The translations under genes and the position numbers were made by a program. From IMG/VR virus record IMGVR_UViG_3300032246_001737, positions 1 to 24,577 of that record: 24,577 bases of DNA; one strand, given 5' to 3'. Position 1 is the stretch's first letter. Each line of letters starts with the position of its first letter. Of this stretch, positions 8,503 to 17,115 are shown in pieces. Origin of the DNA: a virus. Under the pieces are notes generated by a model. It was not told the DNA's origin. It saw nothing but the letters and a program-made list of their open reading frames with translations, and made no database searches.

Positions 8503-9873
8503 TTAAAATCTTAAAACTAATCGGAGTTGTTCATTACCATTTGGATTTCTTTGTACAGGACTTCTATTTTCAACATACATCATGTAACCAGAACCAATAC
8601 TATAAAGTGAAGGAGAGTATTGCAACAGTACTCTTGAAACACCAGAAGTTTGGCCAACAAGTGGTTGACCTAATGTATAAGTTCCTTCTGTATTTATCAA
8701 CGAAACCAGGTTATTTCCGGTGTCATGTGAAACCATTATTGCACTAAAACCATCTTGAGTTACTGTTTCACCAGAAATATATGGAGATGGACCGGCGGTT
8801 ACGGAGGTTAAATCACAGGCATTATATACCGATTCTGATGCTGCTTGGCCATCTGATTGAGCTGGAAAAATTATAAGTCCAGCTTGTCTAAAAGCAATAT
8901 TTGTTGGCAAATAAGGTTGACCAGTTTTGCCAGAAGAAAGTACTGTTGATTCACTATTGTCAAATTCAGCTGTAATCATAAGGTGATTACATCCTAATTC
9001 TGAAATGGGGTCATATCCGTGACCTCCAATTGGAGAAATTACTGCATTGGCGGTTGCACCTGTACCATTTGCTGATTCAGAAACAATTGAAACGGTTGCA
9101 TAGGTATAATTTGTTCCAGGATTGGTTACATAAACTTGTTGAATAACTCCATTGTATGCATTAGCTACTGCGGTTGCTCCGTAACCATCACCGGAAATTA
9201 CAATGCGAGTTGATGTATTCGTTGGATAATTACTACCATTAGATGTTACATTGATTGCATCAATTTGGCCAAATCCGGATGTCACTAAAGCATTTGGAGT
9301 ATTATACCCAACAAAAATTGGCATCCATTGGTTATCAAAAAATGATTTCTTTAGTCCTTTATCAATAGTGGTTACATATATCCATTTGTAACCATCTGCA
9401 AGTATTAAAACATCTCCAATATTTGTATTTCCTGGTTGAATAACAGGTTCAACAGTAGAATCGGAACCATTATTATTACATAAACATTTAAAAATTTGGT
9501 CATAACTATTACGAACATAGAATATATTGTCCATAATACCATTGACATCATATTTAAATATATCTTCAGTATCGGTATACTGTGTATACACATCGCCAGA
9601 AGTCCAATCATATCGTGGTATAACAGGAGAAGTTGTTGGTGTCAAAAGTTTTTTAAGAGCAATAATATTTTTATTTACTTTTTTAATATTAAATTGGTCT
9701 TCGGTTGGTGCTGGAGGATTAGCATCATCTGGCCATGCATCTACTTTACCAAAAAAAACATAAGCATTAGCCGCAGTTCCTCCAGTAACGCCTAGTCCTG
9801 GAACTGCGTACATAATCTCTACCAGAGCAGTTCTGCCGTATGTTGTTAATAATCCGTTTACTGTATTTGCCAT
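8503..9873 (-). CDS. 8: Baseplate wedge protein gp8 (T4 gp8-like)
   Basis: A 456-residue homologue of T4 gp8 (about 334 residues), the wedge subunit that dimerises and links gp6/gp7 to the outer baseplate. Landmarks remembered from T4 gp8 appear in the same order: a FGKVDAW segment (residues 41-47), VIPRYDW (84-90), GDVLILADGYKWIY (153-166), AFRQAGLII (327-335) and the C-terminal GSGYMMYVENRSPV (427-440) followed by LRLVLRF. The extra length lies mainly in two inserts: GxGY repeats at residues 203-283 and a YISGETVTQ-type module at about 364-415. It lies between the 659-aa protein and the DUF4815 protein, close to T4 order. There is no clear Shine-Dalgarno. A GATAAATA motif stands 7 bases before the ATG. 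The identification rests on colinear motifs. Confidence 0.88.
   Translation of the reverse strand: MANTVNGLLTTYGRTALVEIMYAVPGLGVTGGTAANAYVFFGKVDAWPDDANPPAPTEDQFNIKKVNKNIIALKKLLTPTTSPVIPRYDWTSGDVYTQYTDTEDIFKYDVNGIMDNIFYVRNSYDQIFKCLCNNNGSDSTVEPVIQPGNTNIGDVLILADGYKWIYVTTIDKGLKKSFFDNQWMPIFVGYNTPNALVTSGFGQIDAINVTSNGSNYPTNTSTRIVISGDGYGATAVANAYNGVIQQVYVTNPGTNYTYATVSIVSESANGTGATANAVISPIGGHGYDPISELGCNHLMITAEFDNSESTVLSSGKTGQPYLPTNIAFRQAGLIIFPAQSDGQAASESVYNACDLTSVTAGPSPYISGETVTQDGFSAIMVSHDTGNNLVSLINTEGTYTLGQPLVGQTSGVSRVLLQYSPSLYSIGSGYMMYVENRSPVQRNPNGNEQLRLVLRF
9025..9267 (-). repeat. GxGY beta-repeat insert in gp8
   Basis: Residues 203-283 contain TSNGSNYPTNTSTRIVISG, then GDGYGATAVANAYNGVIQQV and TNPGTNYTYATVSIV, and a final GTGATANAVIS with GGHGY. 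This makes at least two units of about 40 residues. The stretch falls between segments that align with T4 gp8 and accounts for most of the added length. Confidence 0.65.
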
Positions 9874-9880
9874 AGTGTTT

Positions 9881-9888
9881 TATTTATC
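9881..9888 (-). promoter_or_regulatory. Possible late-promoter-like octamer GATAAATA before gp8
   Basis: On the minus strand GATAAATA overlaps the TGA stop of the upstream gene and ends 7 bases before the gp8 ATG. It matches the NATAAATA form of T4-like late promoters in 7 of 8 positions of the T4 consensus. Its closeness to the ATG, in very AT-rich DNA, makes chance a real alternative. Confidence 0.3.
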
Positions 9889-11866
9889 AGCTGTAGGTTA
9901 CTTGAACATAGGTGTTTGCCAAATCGCCATCAAGACAACGATATTTTAAGAACGCTGTTGTTGTTCCACCTAAAGTAAAGGTCAACGCACCAACGGATGA
10001 ATTAAGGCCAGAACAACCGTGAGTGATAGTTCTATTTGCACCACCACCTGTATTTGGATTGGTTGCAATAACAGTTACTTCAGAACCAGGAACAAAATTA
10101 CTTACTGTAATTCCAAGTGAGGCGCCCACATTGCATTTTACCCATGTGTCTGTTGCCATGTTAATAGTAATTGCGGTTTGCGAACTTGGATATTCTGAAC
10201 TCTTATTAATGATGCCATTTGCCGCATAGATGCTACTCGATACATTCAATCGGCCAATACTTTCATTGATATTTAATGTATTACTTGCTGTAATATTATT
10301 AGCAAAAGCATATAACAAGGCACCATTTGGTCTACCATATGCTTGGCGCAATTGGTTTTGAACAAACAATTTACCTTGAGTTGCATCAGAATTAATAATT
10401 CTACCTAATTGAACTACTGTGTTGGCACCATCAGTAGGAGCCACATTAGATGCACGACCTGGTGTTGTTGACAAGAAAATAATATCACCAGTTGAACCAA
10501 GACTTCTTGTATCCAAATCTTCAACAATACCTTGTGAGTATGCAAAACCATATGCGCCGTTTGCAATAGCAACTTTAACAAATCCAGCAACAGTTGCGTT
10601 GGCTGCCGATGTTGCATCTGCCAAAGCAAGTAATGGAATTTGATTTGCAGTAACACCAGCAATCAAACGAACAAAAGAATTTGCTGGTATTGTTGCGCCA
10701 GTAGTATTGAAACCACGGAAGAAAAGAACTTTGGAGATAGACAGTCTATCACCAGGAATATCTGTATCTAAAATCAATGACTGTGTATTAGCATAGTACC
10801 ATAATTGTGCAGTCTGTTGAGTAACGGAACCAGCTTGAGTGGTCCAAAGAATAGAATTAGATTGTGTAGTTATTGTCGTTACGTTAGAGAAGAAAATATT
10901 ACCCAACAATGTATTGGCAGAAAGATTACCAAGAACAACCATGTTTTGAGTAAAGGTTGCAGAATTCGATGTAAATTTATCAACAAAGATACCTTGGCCT
11001 ACTGAGTTAGCAATCAAATTACCAGAAAGTTGAACTGTTTGTAACTGAATCAAGGCAGTATTTTGTACGGCGGTATTGGCCACCGCAAAAGCAGCATAAG
11101 CATACGCATTGATGCCAACAGTATTGGCTGCAGCAATTTGAATTGATGAATTTTGTGATGCATTAATTCCAAATTGATATAATGTATTTGATGATATTTG
11201 TGTTACAGCTGAATTAACAGCATCATAAACAGCTGAAGTATAAGCGTTAATGCTGATAACATTAGCGTTGGCTGCACTTCTTTGTAGTGTGCCGTCTTGG
11301 AAATATAAACCTCCGTTAGCAGTAAATGGAGCATTCCATAATGTTCCGTTTTTATTAATGTATGCCATAATATTGGCAGCCTGTGTGCCACTAGAGATGA
11401 GCACAATATTTGCAGCATCAGATGCAGTACCAATAACTAAATTACCTGAAGCACTTAAATCGGCAGGTCCATGAACATACAAATAACCATCATAAGGTTT
11501 CATTGCAGAGAATGTTGGGTCTGCATATTGTGAATTGTTTATACCTAAATCAATGTATGAATTTGCATTAGTACCAGTATCAGCAGTTACAACATAGTCA
11601 GCAGAACCAGTTGCGTTTTGGTTTTGCATAGACATTTGAACAAAAGAACCATCAACACCAGTAAACTGTGCAATTACGTTTGTTAGAACAACACCACCAG
11701 AACCAACATACAAAGCGTTGTTTGCATATAGAGTATCACCAACACTTTTTGCTGATATTTTGTTAGTTGTATTAGTATCTGAATCAACCACAACAAAATA
11801 AGAATCCGATGGATTCACATTTAGATTTGCTGATTGTACTAATTCCGAAATTTTAACCGATGGCAT
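9887..11866 (-). CDS. Fibre-like structural protein between gp7 and gp8 (659 aa)
   Basis: A 659-residue protein starting MPSVKISELV; 'KISEL' N-termini are common on phage fibre and head-decoration proteins. Parts seen: a beta-rich N-terminal third with GINNSQYADPTFSAMKPYDG; a middle region rich in Asn/Ala/Ser/Val with repeated INAYxxA and NTVGINAY segments, probably a fibrous trimeric shaft; a compact domain encoded near 10345-10730 beginning VLFFRGFNTTGATIPANSF and containing ALADATSAANATVAGFV and GDIIFLSTTPG, a module familiar from phage tail fibres; and a Gly/Thr-rich C-terminal beta domain. T4 has no gene here between 7 and 8. The short distances on both sides put it in the same operon. 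Probably a fibre or spike bound to the wedge; its receptor is unknown. No clear purine-rich ribosome site apart from GGGG near the end of the previous gene. Confidence 0.75.
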   Translation of the reverse strand: MPSVKISELVQSANLNVNPSDSYFVVVDSDTNTTNKISAKSVGDTLYANNALYVGSGGVVLTNVIAQFTGVDGSFVQMSMQNQNATGSADYVVTADTGTNANSYIDLGINNSQYADPTFSAMKPYDGYLYVHGPADLSASGNLVIGTASDAANIVLISSGTQAANIMAYINKNGTLWNAPFTANGGLYFQDGTLQRSAANANVISINAYTSAVYDAVNSAVTQISSNTLYQFGINASQNSSIQIAAANTVGINAYAYAAFAVANTAVQNTALIQLQTVQLSGNLIANSVGQGIFVDKFTSNSATFTQNMVVLGNLSANTLLGNIFFSNVTTITTQSNSILWTTQAGSVTQQTAQLWYYANTQSLILDTDIPGDRLSISKVLFFRGFNTTGATIPANSFVRLIAGVTANQIPLLALADATSAANATVAGFVKVAIANGAYGFAYSQGIVEDLDTRSLGSTGDIIFLSTTPGRASNVAPTDGANTVVQLGRIINSDATQGKLFVQNQLRQAYGRPNGALLYAFANNITASNTLNINESIGRLNVSSSIYAANGIINKSSEYPSSQTAITINMATDTWVKCNVGASLGITVSNFVPGSEVTVIATNPNTGGGANRTITHGCSGLNSSVGALTFTLGGTTTAFLKYRCLDGDLANTYVQVTYS

Positions 11867-11871
11867 TTATG

Positions 11872-14652
11872 TTACCCCAATAAAAGTATATTGTTATCTT
11901 CTGTTGTTAAAACTTGACCTGTTTCCGCATCAAGTTCAATTGTTTCTACTAATGGCAGAACTTCAGTTACCCAAACATTGCCTGTAACCACGTTTCTTGT
12001 TAGAGTTACATAACCATCTCCAGTTCCAAATGTGGCACCAAGAACTTGTATCGTAAGTGGATCTGAATAAATTACTGTACCTGTATTGCCATTATAGGTA
12101 ATATTATCGCCTGGATTAATAAATGTATTGGCAAATGTATAGGTATTACCCGTTGCAACCGTCCAGGCAGTTGTTGTATTGACTATATTTAGTTGATTTG
12201 TTCCATCGCTTGTTGCGTAGGCCACATTAGGAACTGAAGTTACCCATGGTGTCTGTAAGGTAACAGTATTACTTGTTACAAAACGAACATTTGAGGTATA
12301 TGGACTTCCAAGGTCTGTATACAAAGTCAAGAATGACCCTGGTGTTACAACTGCATTAACTTGAGCACCACTTAAATTGTTGAAAACAATCGTATTTGAA
12401 TATTGAGTATTGGCTACGTTGGCTCTAAAGGTTGCACCGCCAGCACCCAACAAGTATGCCAATGGATTACTTGAAATTTCTTGACTTGAAAATGCTGTAT
12501 TGAAAGCATTAGAACTTAGTAGTGTGTTAAATGTTTTGTAATGTAAACCAGCTGGATGTAAGAAAGCCAATGCGGTATCTTTATATTCAGATAAAGCTTT
12601 TTCTACTTTTAAGAAATAGGTAAAATCATTATAATCTTCATTTTGTAAAACACTATATGAAGATGGTTGGCCATCAGAATTTAAATAAACTCCTTGGCCG
12701 TATTGAACACCTTGTGAAAAACTAACTTGAGCTCTAGCTTGACCGTTACCATAAATCTTTCGGCCTGTGGTATAAATGCCAGATGTTGCAGTATTAATTA
12801 ATAAATTTGCGCCAAATAATCGGTCATTTCTGAGAACAATTAAAGGGTTACTGGTGTTTGAAGCTCCTGAATAGTCATATACTCTTAGGTTATAATTAGA
12901 ATAAAAATTATTGCCAGCAGCATTAGAAGAAACTAATATTAAAGATTCAACATTGGCAATAAATGAAATGACATTTTTAGAACTACCATTTGCATATTGA
13001 TATATTTTGTCTCCACTTTTAACTGTATTATTTGGATTGTTATTGTATACCAATATATCTTCAACACGCAAAGAAACAGAAGGAGAAGAAATATAATTTT
13101 GACCATATTCACTAATGTTAATTTGTGTTACTTCACCGGAAATTGTTGTGTTTGGTTGAAGTATTGCATCCGCTCCAAGAAAACCTGGAACTTGAAGAAT
13201 GGCACCATAGGCGGCCACATTTGAAGAATTAACAGTAAGAGCTGGAAGTCCAGTATATCCCATTCCACCTAAAGGTGTTACTAAATTGGGAGTAATTCTA
13301 TATGATATTTGCGTAATTGTTCCGTTTGCTGCTCCACAACCGGTAACATATGCATTTGCACCAACACCACCTCCACCAGTAAAAATAATTTTATCTAATA
13401 ATTGATAACCTGTACCGCCATTTACAATATTAATAGGAGCTAAAATTCCTAGACTGACAAGATTATTTGCGCCACCTCTACTATTTAAATAAGTTCCTAA
13501 TGCATTTGCTGATGTGGTTGATTGTTCATACCCTTGGCCAGGAATTGTAATTAAAATTGTTCCAATTCCATAAGTTGTTAATGTTGGATAAGTTAATGTG
13601 GTTGACAATTTTGAATTGGCATTTGCGATAACATTATTTGCAAATCCTATAAAAGTTCCAATATTTAAATGTTGATTTGTATCAATTGAACTAATTACTT
13701 CTTGTCCTATCCAATTTACTGGATATGCAACACCATCAGTTGTTGATAAAACGGCTGCAGCAAATGCTCCTGTAGGAGAATTAATTTGAATATCAGTAAA
13801 ACTACTTCTATAACCATGTCCAGGATAACTTGCAGAAATATCTCCAATACCAGCAGTACTGACTGCTCCTATAGTTGCAGAAGCTCCAATAGGACTAGCA
13901 GTATTAGGATCTAGACCACCATAAAATACAACAGGATCTCCAACAACATATCCTGCACCTTTATAAGCCGGATTTACTGTTACAGCAGAAATAACTCCAA
14001 GAATTTCTGCGGTTAATATATTATTATTAAATATAATATTATTAAATCTATCATCTTGTACAACAACATATTCACCCGAAATAAAATTATTTTGTACCGT
14101 TGTTAAAATCAATTCAAGAGAATTAGAATTTATAATATTTACAGATTCAATGGTGGCATAAGCTCTAGATTCTAATCCAAAAACTCTATAACCAATAGAA
14201 TTAAACCATGTTGTATCTGAAGTTGCTAATTTAACGGATTTGGTAATTGTCCATTTTCCGTCTGAAGCTCTAAAAACATAATCAGATGTATTAAATAATT
14301 GAACATCGGAATCATAAAGAACTCTAAACAAAAACTCAAAAGATGCAGGAGTTCCTTTTGTTTTATATAATTCTTTGGCAATTTTAATTAATTTTCTTTC
14401 ATCAACCAATGCACCTTGAGGGAAAAAAGCAAGAAATTCATGGCGAAAATGGTCTAAAAAACTATCAAGCGTTTTATCAATATCATAATAATTCGGGATA
14501 TTTTTTGCACCATAGGTGGCACCACCTTGTTCTTCCATCCATTCATAATATGCTTGGAGAAATAAAACAAATGTGGAATAATTGGGGTCATCACTAATAA
14601 ACTTTGGTAATTGTGATGATACTAATGCAGAAGTTTTATTAAAATAAGTCAT
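11872..14652 (-). CDS. 7: gp7-like baseplate wedge protein (926 aa)
   Basis: It lies directly after gp6 and before gp8 apart from one gene, the position of T4 gene 7. Residues 15-120 (LPKFISDDPNYSTFVLFLQA, then FLDHFRHEFL, then LYKTKGTPASFEFLFRVLYD) resemble the C-terminal part of T4 gp7 as I remember it (YSTKGIEASYKFLFKVLYNE). Residues 690-708 (YKDTALAFLHPAGLHYKTF) resemble the later T4 segment containing VRFVHPVGFGF. Between them are at least five GxGY beta-repeat units (residues 224-525). The T4 N-terminal region has no visible counterpart. T4 gp7 is about 1032 residues. With gp6 and gp53/gp25, gp7 forms the wedge core that drives sheath contraction. The start follows the gp6 stop by 3 bases with no Shine-Dalgarno, suggesting reinitiation. 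Assignment is by synteny plus recalled motif similarity. Confidence 0.7.
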   Translation of the reverse strand: MTYFNKTSALVSSQLPKFISDDPNYSTFVLFLQAYYEWMEEQGGATYGAKNIPNYYDIDKTLDSFLDHFRHEFLAFFPQGALVDERKLIKIAKELYKTKGTPASFEFLFRVLYDSDVQLFNTSDYVFRASDGKWTITKSVKLATSDTTWFNSIGYRVFGLESRAYATIESVNIINSNSLELILTTVQNNFISGEYVVVQDDRFNNIIFNNNILTAEILGVISAVTVNPAYKGAGYVVGDPVVFYGGLDPNTASPIGASATIGAVSTAGIGDISASYPGHGYRSSFTDIQINSPTGAFAAAVLSTTDGVAYPVNWIGQEVISSIDTNQHLNIGTFIGFANNVIANANSKLSTTLTYPTLTTYGIGTILITIPGQGYEQSTTSANALGTYLNSRGGANNLVSLGILAPINIVNGGTGYQLLDKIIFTGGGGVGANAYVTGCGAANGTITQISYRITPNLVTPLGGMGYTGLPALTVNSSNVAAYGAILQVPGFLGADAILQPNTTISGEVTQINISEYGQNYISSPSVSLRVEDILVYNNNPNNTVKSGDKIYQYANGSSKNVISFIANVESLILVSSNAAGNNFYSNYNLRVYDYSGASNTSNPLIVLRNDRLFGANLLINTATSGIYTTGRKIYGNGQARAQVSFSQGVQYGQGVYLNSDGQPSSYSVLQNEDYNDFTYFLKVEKALSEYKDTALAFLHPAGLHYKTFNTLLSSNAFNTAFSSQEISSNPLAYLLGAGGATFRANVANTQYSNTIVFNNLSGAQVNAVVTPGSFLTLYTDLGSPYTSNVRFVTSNTVTLQTPWVTSVPNVAYATSDGTNQLNIVNTTTAWTVATGNTYTFANTFINPGDNITYNGNTGTVIYSDPLTIQVLGATFGTGDGYVTLTRNVVTGNVWVTEVLPLVETIELDAETGQVLTTEDNNILLLG
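13078..13983 (-). repeat. GxGY beta-repeat array in gp7-like protein
   Basis: Residues 224-525 contain degenerate units: NPAYKGAGYVVGDPVVFYGG, SYPGHGYRSSFTDIQI, TIPGQGYEQS, NIVNGGTGYQLLDKIIFTGG, PLGGMGYTGLPALTV and SEYGQNYISSPSVSLRV. Each is a G-x-G-Y turn followed by a beta strand and usually a small-residue loop. Units are 35 to 90 residues apart. Confidence 0.7.
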
Positions 14653-14655
14653 TAA

Positions 14656-16722
14656 TTATTTTGTTATAACATTAACTGTAATTGCTGTTGGGTCTGTTGG
14701 ATCTAATGTAATGATGCGATTGAAAGTAGAAGATACTACTCTTTCAGCTGCATACGCATTAATACGGAAATATCCGTCTCCACTATTAATTAAAGCTGGA
14801 GTAAAATTGGTCAAATTAACAATACCATTAGTATAATCTACCGTACCTGCACTTGAAACCGCTGTTGCGTTTGTTAGAATATTTTTAACATTATTAGCAT
14901 CAAAATAATATGTTCTCAAGTTTGTAAAGTTTGATTTTAATGTTGCGGTAGCAGAAGCACCGGTACCAGTAGTATCTGTGATTAGGATCAATGCTTGAGT
15001 ATAACCCGTACCGCCAGCGGTAATAGTAACGCCAGTAACAACACCATTTTGTACTGTTAATGTAGCAGTTGCTCCTGTGCCATCACCATAGATAACTGCG
15101 GTTGGATTAGTATAACCAGAACCCCCAGCGGTCATAGTAGCAAATGAAACTCCAGTCGTTACGTCTGAAGATTCTTCAAAATAAACTAACGGATAATAAT
15201 TTGCATTAATATCATATTGAGCAAATGATGTAGGAAATGTTACCGACTGGTCAATATAACGCTTTAATGGATTTGCAAATTCTACCGCATAATTGGCACT
15301 TGTGTTAGTTCTTGGAACAATTCTGCGTTGTAATATTAAATCAAAATCGGCACCAATAATAGATTTATCTAAAGATTGAACATAGGTAATTAAATCTCCA
15401 ACGGCAAAAGTTGAATTAAAGGTATTTAATTTTGAATTACAGAAAGTTGTAATTCCATTTTTAACCAATGTTTGAATTTGTGCAGATGTTAGAGTAGTTT
15501 TTTTAGAATCAAAAGTAATACTTGCATTAAATAACAAATAAATGTAATCTGGTGTTACAAGTTTTGGAATAACAGTCATAACAGAAATAGGTTGAATTAC
15601 ATTTGTAATTAATAGATTTTTTTGTGCTTCTGTTAAACTATAACCATTGGACGGTTTAACTGAAATGAATATTTTTCCATATTGTGGTGGAGTAACTTCT
15701 TCACCGCCCCACACATTAACTGCATCTAAAGCAATACCATATTTGTTTTGTTGAATTAGTGTAATATAATCATTTTTGGTAACTGCACGATTGCCTGCAG
15801 CATAAGCTTTAGGTGCTTGATATTTAATAGATTCAATTGATTCTCTGTCTTTACCATATAAAGCCGGCACAACAGGAGTAATAATGGTTGTACCATAACC
15901 ACCTATTGTATCCAAAAGCGTAAAACTATTAGCACCAGTCGCTGAATGTCCTTTTGTAGACAAATAAGAAACATTAACAATATTGCCATCACTTAATGTT
16001 TTTCCAAGGTTATTATCACCAAAATAAATTTGATAGAAACCTGAACTACCTTCTTGCAAGAAATAAACCAAACTATTAGAAGTTAATGCAGTATAATCTG
16101 TTGTTAAAGTATAAATGTCATAATAAGTATTTGAACTGGACTGCTGAACTGTTACAGATAATGTAGAAGTATCAATATTAGTATCTGGTATTTCAAATAT
16201 CAATGTTGGATTTAAAGATGTGTCAACAGTAAATGAATTTGTACCAACAACTGCTTGTTTAATTTCAACATTAGCAAAAACAGCCAAATTATTGGCCAAA
16301 TCCGTATTAACTGTCATCGAATCAGTTGTAAGGAATGTATAGTTTACCCCATCAATTGCTTCAGAAATAAATCTTGTATATTGTGGCATTGTTAAAGATG
16401 AAGCGGTAACATTATACACATTCATGTTTACTACTGCGGTAGGTGCAATAGCCGATTGTGGTGTATAGTTTAAAAGTTTGGCATGAGAAACAACAGATTC
16501 TCTTTGAATTGCAGAATCCAAAAACATTTCATTTGCTACCATGTTCAAATAGAACGCATTATATTGTGTGTTGTATGCCAAAACATCTAAAAGTGTTGAA
16601 AGTGCTGAACCTGTATAATCATAATCTTTAAGGATATTTTGGCCTTGCAAGTAGGTAATAAAGTTCTGCTTGATGGTATTAAAATCAAGGTCAGCTAATT
16701 GAATATTAGTATTTGATGCCAT
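14656..16722 (-). CDS. 6: Baseplate wedge protein gp6
   Basis: A 688-residue homologue of T4 gp6 (about 660 residues), the wedge protein whose dimers form the continuous ring around the hub. The N-terminus (FNTIKQNFITYLQGQN, then DYTGSALSTLLDVLAYNT) matches the conserved gp6 opening. Residues 302-322 (QAPKAYAAGNRAVTKNDYI) carry the APKxY...RAVTxxDY signature shared with the baseplate J family. Two GxGY repeats at residues 524-597 sit near the C-terminus and look inserted. The start codon immediately follows the gp25 stop (TAAATG) with a weak GAGAG upstream, so translation is probably coupled to gp25. Function and location are known from the family; the identification is strong. Confidence 0.93.
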   Translation of the reverse strand: MASNTNIQLADLDFNTIKQNFITYLQGQNILKDYDYTGSALSTLLDVLAYNTQYNAFYLNMVANEMFLDSAIQRESVVSHAKLLNYTPQSAIAPTAVVNMNVYNVTASSLTMPQYTRFISEAIDGVNYTFLTTDSMTVNTDLANNLAVFANVEIKQAVVGTNSFTVDTSLNPTLIFEIPDTNIDTSTLSVTVQQSSSNTYYDIYTLTTDYTALTSNSLVYFLQEGSSGFYQIYFGDNNLGKTLSDGNIVNVSYLSTKGHSATGANSFTLLDTIGGYGTTIITPVVPALYGKDRESIESIKYQAPKAYAAGNRAVTKNDYITLIQQNKYGIALDAVNVWGGEEVTPPQYGKIFISVKPSNGYSLTEAQKNLLITNVIQPISVMTVIPKLVTPDYIYLLFNASITFDSKKTTLTSAQIQTLVKNGITTFCNSKLNTFNSTFAVGDLITYVQSLDKSIIGADFDLILQRRIVPRTNTSANYAVEFANPLKRYIDQSVTFPTSFAQYDINANYYPLVYFEESSDVTTGVSFATMTAGGSGYTNPTAVIYGDGTGATATLTVQNGVVTGVTITAGGTGYTQALILITDTTGTGASATATLKSNFTNLRTYYFDANNVKNILTNATAVSSAGTVDYTNGIVNLTNFTPALINSGDGYFRINAYAAERVVSSTFNRIITLDPTDPTAITVNVITK
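14932..15153 (-). repeat. GxGY beta-repeat pair in gp6
   Basis: Residues 524-597 read TMTAGGSGYTNPTAVIYGDG, then GATATLTVQNGVVTGV, then TITAGGTGYTQALILITD and GTGASATATLKS. These are two clearly similar units of about 38 residues and the cleanest copies of the GxGY module in the window. Confidence 0.8.
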
Positions 16723-17115
16723 TTATCGATTTCTCTCTAATAACAGGTTAACGGCTGTAGGTGCTGTGTTATTTCCAATATAAAATGTAACTCTCACAAA
16801 AAATGCATTTTGATCGGGTAGTGCATTAACTATTATTTCTTGCACATTTACTCTTGGTTCAAAATTGGCCAAAGTATTTTTAATATCTTCTTCAATCGCA
16901 GCTGCGGTAATAGATGTTATTGGTTCAAACAATAAACCATTAATATTTGAACCAATCTCTGGTTGAAATGGTCTTTCGTAAAAATCAGTCAATAAAAGGT
17001 TACGAACTGAGCGAATAACAGCATTATCATCATAACTAAGCGCAATATCGCCTTTACCGGGTTGTCTAGTAAAGGTTAAGTCGATATCCGAGTATATTTT
17101 ATTTAAAGTTGCCAT
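16723..17115 (-). CDS. 25: Baseplate wedge protein gp25
   Basis: A 130-residue member of the gp25/lysozyme-like baseplate family (GPW_gp25). The start MATLNKIYSDID aligns with the T4 gp25 start MANINKLYSDID, fixing the initiation codon. The family core is visible: RSVRNLLLTDFYERPFQPE (residues 35-53), GSNINGLLFEP and the EPR motif in NFEPRV (84-89). Gp25 nucleates sheath assembly on the wedge, contacting gp6 and gp53, and is conserved in contractile injection systems. The gene ends on the base before the gp6 start. Unlike its neighbours it follows a 98-bp non-coding gap, with an exact TATAAATA octamer 4 bases before the ATG and no Shine-Dalgarno. Confidence 0.95.
   Translation of the reverse strand: MATLNKIYSDIDLTFTRQPGKGDIALSYDDNAVIRSVRNLLLTDFYERPFQPEIGSNINGLLFEPITSITAAAIEEDIKNTLANFEPRVNVQEIIVNALPDQNAFFVRVTFYIGNNTAPTAVNLLLERNR

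Noticed and set aside
9496-9795. Open frames on the plus strand opposite gp8
   Set aside because: They are antisense shadows of a well-supported gene, with skewed Ile/Phe/Tyr/Ser composition and no ribosome site.
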